Source: Chryseobacterium indologenes (GTDB lineage: Bacteria > Bacteroidota > Bacteroidia > Flavobacteriales > Weeksellaceae). Taken from it: DNA of 64,000 bases. The notes beneath the pieces are model-generated. The model was not told where the DNA came from and did not search any database. It was given only the letters and a program-made list of their open reading frames with translations. Positions 42,823 through 51,028 of this stretch are shown in pieces; the first letter of the stretch is position 1, and each line of letters begins with the position of its first letter. Where the stretch lies: positions 868,001 through 932,000 of the forward strand of contig NZ_CP018786.1 in assembly GCF_002025665.1 (NCBI RefSeq), read 5' to 3'. Made by a program: the position numbers and the translations under genes.

Positions 42823-44490
42823 TTATTGTACTCCCAGTAACGTTCCTGAAACATTCCATGAGCTGAAACTTGTTCCTTCTGTAGGTCCCTGCGGAATTTT
42901 TACCTGTATAGTGTGTTTACCTGCTTTCAAATCTCCCAGAGGGATAAAATTAGGATTGGTAACCGTTCCCGGACACCAGTTTGATCTGCTGAGGTCTGAG
43001 GATGAAAGCCCGTCCTGGAAATTTCCGGAAGCCGGATTGTATAAACGATACGAGCCGCAATCTGTTCTCCATGGAATAAATGAAAATACAGCATTTCCAT
43101 CCATGAATATAGAATTGGCTTTTGGAACGAATTCATCGCCATTTTCCCAACCGCCGTGTCCTGTTGTGGTATATCTTAGCTGTGCATTTTTCAGATCTTT
43201 ATCCAAAGTAAAAGAAACAAGAAGGCCTTTATCCTGATTGAACATGGTAGAGTAGTCCTGTCCTGCCATTTCCATAATATTTAAAGTATTAAACAAAGGA
43301 ATAGCTGTATTGTTCTTATTTACGGTCTGATCACTGCTATGAATTGTAATATCAAGGCTTACTTTATGACCTCCTTTATCATAATTGCCGATAAAGGTAC
43401 CTACCCAAAGTTCTTTTCCTGATAAAGCAGGTTTCAATTCTGTGATATCCTGTCGGTAAGGGCTGATGGTCTGCCAGTCTTTTCCTTTAAGCTGGATATG
43501 ATTGAATTTCTGGATGCCAAAAGCAGTAAAGAATCTCATCATTTCCATAGCAGGGCTATAATTGTCGGTCGTGGTTACTCCGTAATATTGCTTTCCATTT
43601 CCGTTTTCGTAGAGAGGAAGTGTTTTTGCACCCTTTTCCAGGCCGTCAAAAAAAGATTTTTCTTTGTCATGCGGAATGAAAAATACAGTTCCGGTTCTGT
43701 CATAAGCATCTCCGTTAGACTGTTGTTTCAGTTCTACAAAAATATTTTCTCCTTCTGTAATGACAGGGAATTTTATTTTTTTAAGAATGATGGTTCCGTT
43801 GGCGTATCTCTTGATCTGGTCATCAGATTTTGAAGCGTCAGAGAAGTTGATGGTTTCATTTTCAAAAATATTCAGTGTGGTAAACCTGCTTTTCCAAAGC
43901 AGATCTTTATATCCCAGCTGATCGGTTGTCTGTATGTTTCCTTTTACAATGCTTTCAATCCCGGTATTTTTGATTTTTTTGATTGATCCGGCTGTAACTA
44001 AAGAATTTTTGTTTCTTTCTACTTCCAGAACTAATCCTAAATTCTGTCCTAAAACAGAAGGCCCACCTTTAAGTTTTAAATCATTGGTGTACCAGACTTC
44101 AATGGTATTTGAATTGACCTTTGTAACCGCTTTTTTACAGTTATATCCTAAGATCTTTTTTGTTTCATTGGTAAGTTCAAAATTCTGTTTTCCAACAGAC
44201 TCTGTATCTGATGCTGAAATAATGGCTTCCGGTTTTAAAAATGCATAAGAAACAATCGTATTAGACGGCTTTTCTACCTTAGTAATCTCATAAGGATAAC
44301 TGCTTTTTTGTTCTTTGATGGTACTGTTAAGAATGAAATTTTCCTTCTCATTGACCCAAACGATGATAGGAGGCTGATCCGTTGATACCTTTCCGTTATA
44401 AGAACTGGTGTACTGAATTTCATACGTCTGTGCAGAAAACAGACAGTATACGAAAACAGCCACAAAATTGAAAACGATTCTTGTATGCAT
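42823..44490 (-). CDS. PNGase F-like protein with GLPGLI-like N-terminal region
   Basis: A 555-aa secreted protein. The signal peptide is MHTRIVFNFVAVFVYCLFSA. The N-terminal region (about 20-180) resembles the GLPGLI family, with GPSVLGQNLGLVLEVER in the place of the usual motif. Residues about 195-385 and 386-555 match the two domains of peptide-N-glycosidase F, which removes N-glycans from glycoproteins. AYDRTGTVFF (262-271) matches the region with catalytic Asp60, GDEFVPK (451-457) the region with Glu206, and two Cys (C478, C506) match the C231-C252 disulfide. The equivalent of Glu118 was not found. Promoter TTG-N20-TACTTTTG precedes it. Activity is not proven. Confidence 0.82.
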   Translation of the reverse strand: MHTRIVFNFVAVFVYCLFSAQTYEIQYTSSYNGKVSTDQPPIIVWVNEKENFILNSTIKEQKSSYPYEITKVEKPSNTIVSYAFLKPEAIISASDTESVGKQNFELTNETKKILGYNCKKAVTKVNSNTIEVWYTNDLKLKGGPSVLGQNLGLVLEVERNKNSLVTAGSIKKIKNTGIESIVKGNIQTTDQLGYKDLLWKSRFTTLNIFENETINFSDASKSDDQIKRYANGTIILKKIKFPVITEGENIFVELKQQSNGDAYDRTGTVFFIPHDKEKSFFDGLEKGAKTLPLYENGNGKQYYGVTTTDNYSPAMEMMRFFTAFGIQKFNHIQLKGKDWQTISPYRQDITELKPALSGKELWVGTFIGNYDKGGHKVSLDITIHSSDQTVNKNNTAIPLFNTLNIMEMAGQDYSTMFNQDKGLLVSFTLDKDLKNAQLRYTTTGHGGWENGDEFVPKANSIFMDGNAVFSFIPWRTDCGSYRLYNPASGNFQDGLSSSDLSRSNWCPGTVTNPNFIPLGDLKAGKHTIQVKIPQGPTEGTSFSSWNVSGTLLGVQ

Positions 44491-44508
44491 AAATAATTGA
44501 GTTTGCTG

Positions 44509-44539
44509 CAAAAGTATTCCAAACTTTCTACAGCATCAA
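44509..44539 (-). promoter_or_regulatory. Promoter of the PNGase F-like gene
   Basis: Minus strand: TTG, 20-nt spacer, TACTTTTG, ending 19 bp before the ATG at 44490. Good match to the Bacteroidota consensus. Confidence 0.75.
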
Positions 44540-44619
44540 ACCGGTTTTAATCTATACAGTTAGTAGACAATGGGATTGAAATGTTACAAAAATTGTTACA
44601 TTTTTTTCTGGTAGGTTTT

Positions 44620-44656
44620 AAAACAAAAAAAACTACTCCGGAAAATAGAGTAGTTT
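44620..44656 (-). terminator. Terminator of the RsmB-like gene
   Basis: AAACTACTC pairs with GAGTAGTTT around a 9-nt loop, 25 bp past the stop codon. A T-run follows on the minus strand. Confidence 0.8.
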
Positions 44657-44680
44657 AATGTATTGTTTGTTGGATTTGGA

Positions 44681-45886
44681 TTAAGAAACTCTCTCAATCA
44701 AAGCCATATAGAATCCGTCATACCCTTCGCTAGGCATTACTTTTTCATCTTTAATCATCTTGAATCCAGGATTGTTTTTGATGAATTCATCTACCTGAAG
44801 ATTGTTTTCAGATGGAAGGATAGAACAGGTAGCATATACCATTTTTCCTCCTTTTTTAAGCATTTTAGAATAGTCCTGAAGAATTTGTTGTTGTTCCTTT
44901 TTAATTCTGTCAATAAAGTCCTGATCAATTTTCCACTTACTGTCCGGGTTTCTTTTCAAAACTCCAAGACCTGAACATGGTGCATCAATCAGAAGTCTGT
45001 CAGCTTTTTCATGAAGACGTTTGATCACTTTGTTGTCAGAGATCATACGGGTTTCAATATTGTGCGCTCCCGCTCTTTTGGCACGACGCTTCAGCTCGGC
45101 AAGCTTCCATTCGAAGATATCTAATGCTACAATCTGACCTTTGTTTTTCATTAATGCAGCCAGGTGAAGTGTTTTTCCACCAGCACCAGCACATGCATCT
45201 ACTACTCTTTGTCCTTCTTTTACGTCAAGGAAATACCCGATTTTCTGAGAAGAAGCATCCTGAACTTCAAATAATCCTTCTTTGAAAGCCGTGGTAAGGA
45301 AAACATTTTTCTTTTCTTCCAGCTGAACAGCATCAGGATAATTTTTAATAGGGTAAGAAACAACACCCTCATCTGAAAGGTCAGAAATAAGTTCTTTCGT
45401 TGTTGTTCTTAAAGAGTTTGCTCTTAAAACTGTAGGAGCCTGCTCATTCAAAGCAGCCATTTCTTTTTCCCAATTGGCACCTATTTCTTTTTCAAGAGTT
45501 TCAGCCAGCCATTCAGGAATAGAGTGTTCTATTGCTTTTGTAGGAACAGTGTTCTTTTTAAGTTTGGTAAGAATATCGGCGATTTTGATTCCGTCAAATT
45601 CTTCGAATTTTTTATAATTGGTTTTACTCCAAAGTAAATACGCAATAATCAATTTGTAGATATTGTTGGGTTTCACACCTTCACCCATATAGTATTCAAG
45701 GCGTTTTTTCCAACGGATAATATTGTAAAAAATTTCAGAAACAACGGCTCTGTCCTGGCTTCCCCATTTTCTGTTTGCTTTCAAAAGTCTTTCGATAACT
45801 TTATCGGCATATTTGTTTTTCTCAAAAAATGTCTCCTGTAAGGCATCGTGAATTCCGATTGCCAAGTTTCTGTGAATAAGTTCCAT
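44681..45886 (-). CDS. RsmB/NOP2-family RNA (cytosine-5)-methyltransferase
   Basis: A 401-aa enzyme with an N-terminal NusB/RsmB-like helical part (about 1-140) and a class I methyltransferase domain. The SAM loop is VVDACAGAGGKTLHLAALM (228-246). The two catalytic Cys lie in DAPCSGLGVL (C304) and YATCSILPSE (C354), as in m5C RNA methyltransferases. It most probably methylates rRNA; the exact position is unknown. It starts at MELIHRNLAIGIHDALQETF. A -7-like TATTTTTG lies on the minus strand at 45912-45919. It is flanked by its own terminator. Confidence 0.92.
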   Translation of the reverse strand: MELIHRNLAIGIHDALQETFFEKNKYADKVIERLLKANRKWGSQDRAVVSEIFYNIIRWKKRLEYYMGEGVKPNNIYKLIIAYLLWSKTNYKKFEEFDGIKIADILTKLKKNTVPTKAIEHSIPEWLAETLEKEIGANWEKEMAALNEQAPTVLRANSLRTTTKELISDLSDEGVVSYPIKNYPDAVQLEEKKNVFLTTAFKEGLFEVQDASSQKIGYFLDVKEGQRVVDACAGAGGKTLHLAALMKNKGQIVALDIFEWKLAELKRRAKRAGAHNIETRMISDNKVIKRLHEKADRLLIDAPCSGLGVLKRNPDSKWKIDQDFIDRIKKEQQQILQDYSKMLKKGGKMVYATCSILPSENNLQVDEFIKNNPGFKMIKDEKVMPSEGYDGFYMALIERVS

Positions 45887-46350
45887 AAATTTGCTTCGCT
45901 GTTTGAATCTGCAAAAATACGACTTTTAATTGAGAGTTGAAGATTGAGTTGATAGGTTTGGGAATTGGAGGAGTTCAGAGTGGGGAAGTAATGCGATCTG
46001 ATCTAATATTATTGATGTAAAGTCAATCTCTTTATTGATTTTTTAAGTGGTAGAAATACATTTTAATGCTGAATTTGTAAAGATTTTCCGAATATTTATA
46101 TTTTTTATTTGTTGACAATAGCCTTTCACTTTAAAAACAAATACACCTATGTTTTTGCTTAATGAAAAATATTTGCTGACAAAATATACACTGTTCATTA
46201 CTATACCTTATTTTCTTTGTAGCAAGTTTATTTAATTTGTACTAATTCACTATGTCGTGTTATATTAATATGCGCTTATTATCTACTATACTGAACTTTA
46301 TCTCTTGACTTCAACCTCTAAAAATTTTTACCTTTGCAAAAAATAAGAAT
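45887..46350. other. Divergent intergenic region, about 460 bp
   Basis: Contains a minus-strand TATTTTTG element (45912-45919) for the RsmB-like gene and a full plus-strand promoter (46305-46336) for the PhnA-like gene. Between them I see AT-rich DNA with no accepted gene or repeat. Confidence 0.65.
46305..46336 (+). promoter_or_regulatory. Promoter of the PhnA/YjdM-like gene
   Basis: TTG (46305-46307), 21-nt spacer, TACCTTTG (46329-46336), 14 bp before the ATG. Very good match to the Bacteroidota consensus. Confidence 0.8.
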
Positions 46351-46695
46351 ATGAGTGATACAATACTTTGTCCAAAATGCAGCTCCGAGTTTACCTATCC
46401 GAGCGATAATATGATGGTATGTTCCCAATGTTTCTATGAATGGGATCCGGCAGAAGTAGCTGCTGAAGCTGCCAATGAAGGAAAAATTCTGGACTCCAAC
46501 GGAAATGAACTTCAGGATGGAGATTCTGTAGTGGTTGTAAAAGATCTTCCGGTAAAAGGAGCACCAAAACCGGTAAAAGCAGGGACTAAAGTGAAAAATA
46601 TTCGTCTGAGACCAGGAAGTGATCACAACATTGACTGTAAAATTGATGGTTTTGGAGCAATGGCTCTTAAATCAGAATTTGTAAAGAAAGCGTAA
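46351..46695 (+). CDS. PhnA/YjdM-type zinc ribbon protein
   Basis: A 114-aa protein. The N-terminal zinc ribbon has C7, C10 ([11 protein letters not shown]) and C24, C27 ([10 protein letters not shown]). The C-terminal part (about 45-112) is the PhnA-type beta domain ([20 protein letters not shown], followed by [15 protein letters not shown]). Despite the name, members of this family have no proven role in phosphonate use. It is a single gene with a strong promoter directly upstream. Confidence 0.93.
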   Translation: MSDTILCPKCSSEFTYPSDNMMVCSQCFYEWDPAEVAAEAANEGKILDSNGNELQDGDSVVVVKDLPVKGAPKPVKAGTKVKNIRLRPGSDHNIDCKIDGFGAMALKSEFVKKA

Positions 46696-46996
46696 GAAAA
46701 CTCCGTTTTTTTATGCCTAAAAATAAGAAAAGGAAAAAATTGGACAGTGTAATCTTTCGAAAGACTTAATTGCAAGATTGCTAATGTCCGTCTGGAAGGC
46801 AGAAAGAGAATTAACCAAAAATTTCCTTATACTTTAGAAATACAAATGTAAGAAAAAGTTTCATATACAGATTCTTATGTTTGTATTTTTTTATTGATAA
46901 GTGTAAGTAAATGTATAAGTTATGCAACGAATATTGAAAGTTTAAACGGGCTCATAGGGAAAGGTCTGTTTCACTTTTAGGGTTAAGAGTTTTCGC
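46696..46996. other. Intergenic region, 301 bp
   Basis: Between the PhnA-like gene (plus) and the ABC gene (minus). An imperfect long hairpin near 46837-46891 (ATACAAATGTAAGAA and TTCTTATGTTTGTAT, then T-run) may be a terminator. A possible 18-codon frame at 46713-46769 is too short to accept. Confidence 0.5.
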
Positions 46997-47932
46997 TTAA
47001 ATAAACGAAACATTTATGGTTCCTGAAATTTTCTCATCCGTATACACAACAAGTTCCTTTTCTTTTGCTCTTAATTTATTCCAGTAATAATTTCCTGCAA
47101 ATCTGCTTTCAAGAACTTCGGCTTCGAGACCGGTTTCTGTAATTTTGATTTCTTTAGGATAATAAGAGAACTTTTGAAGCTGGAAATCTTCCGCTTCAGC
47201 CTCACTGAAAATATTCACTTCTCCAAATAATTTAGCAACATAAGAGTTGTAAGGATTTCTATAGGTTTCTTCCGGGCTGTCATTTTGAATCAGTCTTCCG
47301 TCTTGTAGAATAACAATCTGATCCAGCCATGGCATGATGTCCTGAAGTTCATGAGTGGAAATAATCAGAGAAACGCCATGTTGTTTTACATATCTGAAAA
47401 GCCTTTCCCTCAGTTCAATTTTTCTCGGAAAATCCAGATTACTGAATGGTTCATCTAAAATAAGAAGCTTGGGAAGTACAGATAATGCTCTGGCAATAGC
47501 GACTCTTTGCTGTTGTCCACCGCTTAGGTATTTTGGAAGTACATTCGCAAATTCCTGAAGCCCTACCACCTCAAGAAGCTCTGTTACGGTTTCTTTTTTT
47601 TGTTTTAAATTGATATTAGAAATAAATTTTCCTACGTTTTCAGCAACGGTAGCATAGGGCATAAGATCAAAATTCTGTGCTACAAATTTCATTTCAGCTT
47701 CTCCCGGAACAAGATTTCCTTTCGGTCCCAAAAGCTTTGTTCCGTTAAAAATAATCTCTCCGCTTTCCCAATCCAAAAGACCATAAATAAGGTTAAGGAG
47801 AGTAGATTTTCCACATCCGCTTTCACCGGCAAGAGCTATAATTCTGTTTTCTTCAAACCTTAGGTTAAGGTTCTGAAACAGGGGATTTTCTTTGTTGTGA
47901 GAGAAAAATAAATTGTTTATTTCTAATAGCAT
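46997..47932 (-). CDS. ABC transporter ATP-binding protein
   Basis: A 311-aa ATPase. Walker A is GESGCGKST (36-44), the signature is LSGGQQQRVAIARAL (135-149) and Walker B is LLILDEPFSNLD (155-166), with His in the switch region (STHELQD). After the core (about 1-215), the last 80 residues form an extra domain (KEIKITETGLEAEVLESRFA and on), as in import systems of the PotA/CysA/FbpC type. No permease or binding protein gene is adjacent, so the substrate cannot be assigned. It is monocistronic in this window. Confidence 0.93.
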   Translation of the reverse strand: MLLEINNLFFSHNKENPLFQNLNLRFEENRIIALAGESGCGKSTLLNLIYGLLDWESGEIIFNGTKLLGPKGNLVPGEAEMKFVAQNFDLMPYATVAENVGKFISNINLKQKKETVTELLEVVGLQEFANVLPKYLSGGQQQRVAIARALSVLPKLLILDEPFSNLDFPRKIELRERLFRYVKQHGVSLIISTHELQDIMPWLDQIVILQDGRLIQNDSPEETYRNPYNSYVAKLFGEVNIFSEAEAEDFQLQKFSYYPKEIKITETGLEAEVLESRFAGNYYWNKLRAKEKELVVYTDEKISGTINVSFI

Positions 47933-48007
47933 ATTACAAATGTAAGGTTTTTATGAAAACATAATTTTTTTTATTATATTAGCGGAACTAATAAAAATAA
48001 ATCAAAA

Positions 48008-48667
48008 ATGAGAAAAAAGCTGTTTTCATTAGCTATTCCTGCATTATTTATCGCCGCTGTAATGGTTTCTTGTAAAAAAGACAAACCACTTACCAGTGAA
48101 AGTAATGAGGTGACGACTACTAAAGAAGGTAGTCAGTTCACTTTGGATACGCTAAACAGTAAGGTTGAATGGAAGGGATATAAAGTATTTAAATCTGAGA
48201 ATACAAGTCATTTTGGAACAATCAGGTTTGAAAGTGGAGATGTGACGGTGAAAGACGGAAAACTGGAAAGCGGAAAATTCGTTGCTGATATGAACTCTTT
48301 AACTTCTGTGGATCTGAAAAACAGCCCGGAAGATTTAGGAAAATTAAATGGCCACCTGAAGAGCGGAGATTTCTTTGAAGTTGAAAAATTCCCAACAGCT
48401 TCTTATGAGATTACAAAGGTTACTCCGGCTACAGAAGGTGATTACAATACTCTTTTAGATGGTAATTTAACGATTAAAGGAATTACAAAACCTGTTCAGT
48501 TTAAAGCTAATGTTTCTGTGAAAGATGGAGAGGTAAGTGTAGCTACTGAACCGAAAGATATCAAGAGAGAAGAGTTTGGAGTGAAGTTCCAGGCTCCGGC
48601 TGAAAACGGCGTGATTAAAGACGAGGTAACTCTTCAGATCAGCGTTAAAGCTTTAGAAAAGAAATAA
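48008..48667 (+). CDS. YceI-family lipoprotein
   Basis: A 219-aa protein with a lipoprotein signal (IAAVMVSC, lipid on Cys22). After a linker, the YceI lipocalin-like domain starts near residue 45 (FTLDTLNSKVEWKGYKVFKS), with TSHFGTIRFESGDVTV, KFPTASYEITKVTP and GITKPVQFKANV. Members of this family bind isoprenoid lipids in a beta barrel. It lies between the ABC gene (divergent) and pheS, with its own terminator, so it is probably a single-gene unit. Confidence 0.93.
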   Translation: MRKKLFSLAIPALFIAAVMVSCKKDKPLTSESNEVTTTKEGSQFTLDTLNSKVEWKGYKVFKSENTSHFGTIRFESGDVTVKDGKLESGKFVADMNSLTSVDLKNSPEDLGKLNGHLKSGDFFEVEKFPTASYEITKVTPATEGDYNTLLDGNLTIKGITKPVQFKANVSVKDGEVSVATEPKDIKREEFGVKFQAPAENGVIKDEVTLQISVKALEKK

Positions 48668-48699
48668 TTTTTTTATTTAAGTGAAATAAGTGATTGAAG

Positions 48700-48732
48700 T
48701 CTGCCTCCCGAAAAAGAGGCAGATTTTTTTTT
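48700..48732 (+). terminator. Terminator of the YceI gene
   Basis: TCTGCCTC pairs with GAGGCAGA around an 8-nt loop, followed by T8. Confidence 0.9.
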
Positions 48733-48760
48733 GACGGACTTATTATTCAACTTAAAATCG

Positions 48761-48768
48761 TATTTTTG
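48761..48768 (+). promoter_or_regulatory. Candidate -7 element of pheS
   Basis: TATTTTTG fits TAnnTTTG, 25 bp before the pheS ATG. The nearest TTG is 27 bp upstream, a little too far. Confidence 0.45.
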
Positions 48769-48793
48769 CAAAACATTTTGAAAGGGTAAAACA

Positions 48794-49804
48794 ATGATAG
48801 AAAAGATAGAAGAATTACTGGTCGAAGTAAATGGCTTCAATGCTACCTCTAAGGAAGATATCGAAAACTTCCGAATCAAGTACAATGGTAAAAAAGGGGT
48901 TCTTAATGATTTTTTTGAAAAATTTAAAGAAGTTCCTAACGACCAAAAGAAAGAATTCGGACAAAAGATCAATACTTTAAAACAGGCAGTTGCTGTAAAA
49001 CTGGAGGATTTGAAAAATACATCAACATCTTCTGTTGTAGTTGAAAAAGAAGATCTTACAAGGCCTGCTTTTCCATTGGAATTGGGGTCAAGACATCCGA
49101 TCAATCTGGTAAAAAACAGAATTATTGAAATCTTCAAATCGATTGGCTTTGCTGTGGCAGATGGTCCAGAGATTGAAGATGACTGGCATAACTTTACTGC
49201 GCTTAACCTTCCGGAATACCATCCGGCAAGAGATATGCAGGATACATTCTTCATTGAACAGAATCCTGATATTCTTTTAAGAACGCATACTTCTTCCGTA
49301 CAGACCCGTTATATGGAAGAAAATCAGCCGCCAATCAGAATTTTATCTCCTGGAAGAGTGTTCAGAAATGAAGCGATCTCTTCACGTTCTCACTGTATTT
49401 TCCATCAGATTGAAGGATTATATATTGATGAGAATGTAAGCTTTGCAGATTTAAAGCAAACGATTCAGTTCTTTACCACTGAGCTTTTCGGAAAATCTAA
49501 AATCAGAATGAGACCTTCTTTCTTCCCGTTCACAGAGCCAAGTGCTGAAATTGATGTGTATTGGGGATTAAACTCTGAAACAGACTACAGAATCACGAAA
49601 GGAACAGGATGGCTGGAGATTATGGGATGTGGAATGGTAGACCCTGCCGTACTGAAAAATGTGAATATCGATTCTGAGAAATATTCAGGATATGCATTCG
49701 GAATGGGTATCGAAAGAATTACCATGCTTCTTTACCAGATGAGTGACATCAGAATGTTCTTCGAAAATGATATCAGAACACTGGAACAGTTCAAAACACT
49801 ATAA
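48794..49804 (+). CDS. pheS: Phenylalanine--tRNA ligase alpha subunit
   Basis: A 336-aa class II aminoacyl-tRNA synthetase subunit. The N-terminal coiled coil (about 1-85) binds tRNA. The catalytic part has [40 protein letters not shown], the motif 2 region [20 protein letters not shown], and motif 3-like [20 protein letters not shown]. Together with the beta subunit (pheT, not in this window) it charges tRNA-Phe. It is followed by a perfect terminator, so pheT is not in the same operon here. Confidence 0.97.
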   Translation: MIEKIEELLVEVNGFNATSKEDIENFRIKYNGKKGVLNDFFEKFKEVPNDQKKEFGQKINTLKQAVAVKLEDLKNTSTSSVVVEKEDLTRPAFPLELGSRHPINLVKNRIIEIFKSIGFAVADGPEIEDDWHNFTALNLPEYHPARDMQDTFFIEQNPDILLRTHTSSVQTRYMEENQPPIRILSPGRVFRNEAISSRSHCIFHQIEGLYIDENVSFADLKQTIQFFTTELFGKSKIRMRPSFFPFTEPSAEIDVYWGLNSETDYRITKGTGWLEIMGCGMVDPAVLKNVNIDSEKYSGYAFGMGIERITMLLYQMSDIRMFFENDIRTLEQFKTL

Positions 49805-49810
49805 AAAATC

Positions 49811-49835
49811 AAACCTCCGGAGCTCCGGAGGTTTT
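49811..49835 (+). terminator. Terminator of pheS
   Basis: Perfect palindrome AAACCTCCGGAGCTCCGGAG and on, then a T-run. Confidence 0.88.
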
Positions 49836-50104
49836 TTGTTTTTAATTACTGACCTAAGAAACAAAACGTAATTAAAAACTGATCTTATTGAAAATTTACA
49901 CGTGTCTGTTTCTTATGCCCATACTTCGGTTCGAATCCGCTAGAGACCTCAAATGAAGTATTGACATGCTGCAGCTCTCTGTCTGCCTCTATTATAAAGA
50001 CAATCAATGTTAACCTTCTATTACATTAAACATAAAAAAAACCTGTCTCAAAAATCAAATTATTTGACTTTTGAGACAGGCTTTATCTTTAAAACTGATG
50101 ATTG
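49836..50104. other. Intergenic region after pheS, about 270 bp
   Basis: No gene. At 49924-49948 a short stretch resembles a tRNA T arm (GGTTCGAATCC), but no complete tRNA can be folded. A terminator for the next minus-strand gene lies at 50042-50080. Confidence 0.55.
50042..50080 (-). terminator. Terminator of the DUF3108 gene
   Basis: CCTGTCTCAAAA pairs with TTTTGAGACAGG and the inner part also pairs (CAAAT/ATTTG). An A-run before it gives a T-run on the minus strand. Confidence 0.88.
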
Positions 50105-50875
50105 TTATTTGCTAAACTTTAAAGGATATTTTACATTCTTGTAATCATCGATACTTGCTTTCAGTGATCCTACTGCAAGCTCTGCTTTCAATAACATAGG
50201 AACGTGGTTAGCATCATTGGAAACCCACATGGTTACGCCTTCTTTTTCTTTGAATACTCTTCCGCTCTTTACCGATGGAATAATCTTTAAACAGTTGATG
50301 GTACCAAATTTTGTCTTTAAATTTTCTGTTCCTGTTACTTTCAGCTGAAAAGGAAACATTTCATCATCAATCCATACATTCATATTAATGATAGTTCCCA
50401 CTTTCAATTCATCCGGGCTTTTACTTCTTAAATAATAAAAGCAGGAAAGCATGTCCTGAACACCTTTTACTGATTTTAAAACCTTTGAACCATTGGCCGG
50501 AGTCTTTTTATCAGTTAATATTAAAGTATTATTATCGTGATTAAAAACGGTTTCAAAATGCTGGCGGTAGCTTCCTTCACGTACATTTCTGACATAAAAG
50601 CTTGGTAATCCCGTCTGTGTATTGATAAAGCTTTCATATAAATCTTCTACTTTGAAGAATGCTTTTACAGCACCTGTGGTTTGTCCTGTTCCTTTTACAT
50701 AAAGATGAGGAACCCCTTTATAAGTGGTTTGCTTTGTAGTAAGGTTAGCAGTTCCTGCATTAAGGAAGCCGTAATGGATTCTTAGAGTAATAGATTCGCC
50801 GTCCGCGATATTATCAATCTGGGCTGTGCCAAAAAAGAATATTAATAATGCAAAAAGGATTGAAATTTTCTTCAT
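50105..50875 (-). CDS. DUF3108 domain secreted protein
   Basis: A 256-aa protein with a signal peptide (MKKISILFALLIFFFGTA). The mature part fits DUF3108: ADGESITLRIHYGFLNAGTA at the start, then LYVKGTGQTTGAVKAFFKVE, YRQHFETVFNHDNN, CFYYLRSK and LKIIPSVKSGRVFKEKEG, with WVSNDANHVPML near the end. DUF3108 proteins resemble lipocalin/LolA folds and sit in the periplasm or outer membrane. Function unknown. Monocistronic. Confidence 0.85.
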   Translation of the reverse strand: MKKISILFALLIFFFGTAQIDNIADGESITLRIHYGFLNAGTANLTTKQTTYKGVPHLYVKGTGQTTGAVKAFFKVEDLYESFINTQTGLPSFYVRNVREGSYRQHFETVFNHDNNTLILTDKKTPANGSKVLKSVKGVQDMLSCFYYLRSKSPDELKVGTIINMNVWIDDEMFPFQLKVTGTENLKTKFGTINCLKIIPSVKSGRVFKEKEGVTMWVSNDANHVPMLLKAELAVGSLKASIDDYKNVKYPLKFSK

Positions 50876-50986
50876 AACAAGACATTTACAAAAACATTGC
50901 CAAATTTAAAATCTTAATTGATAGATATTTGACAAATCTCAGGTTTTTATTTAGAATCAATTAAATATGCTTCGCATTAAAATTAG

Positions 50987-50994
50987 TAAATTTG
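50987..50994 (+). promoter_or_regulatory. Candidate -7 element of the ferredoxin reductase operon
   Basis: TAAATTTG fits TAnnTTTG, 34 bp before the start codon. No matching TTG was seen. Confidence 0.45.
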
Positions 50995-51028
50995 CAGCTA
51001 CATGTATAATTAAATTATCTTAAAGATT

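Noticed and set aside
42713..43237. Long plus-strand frame overlapping the 3' end of the PNGase F-like gene
   Set aside because: It is antisense to a gene with clear family motifs and has an unnatural composition.
46713..46769. 18-residue basic frame (MPKNKKRKKLDSVIFRKT)
   Set aside because: Too short, without supporting signals.
48673..49254. Long minus-strand frame opposite pheS
   Set aside because: Shadow of pheS; Ser/Phe-rich and without motifs.
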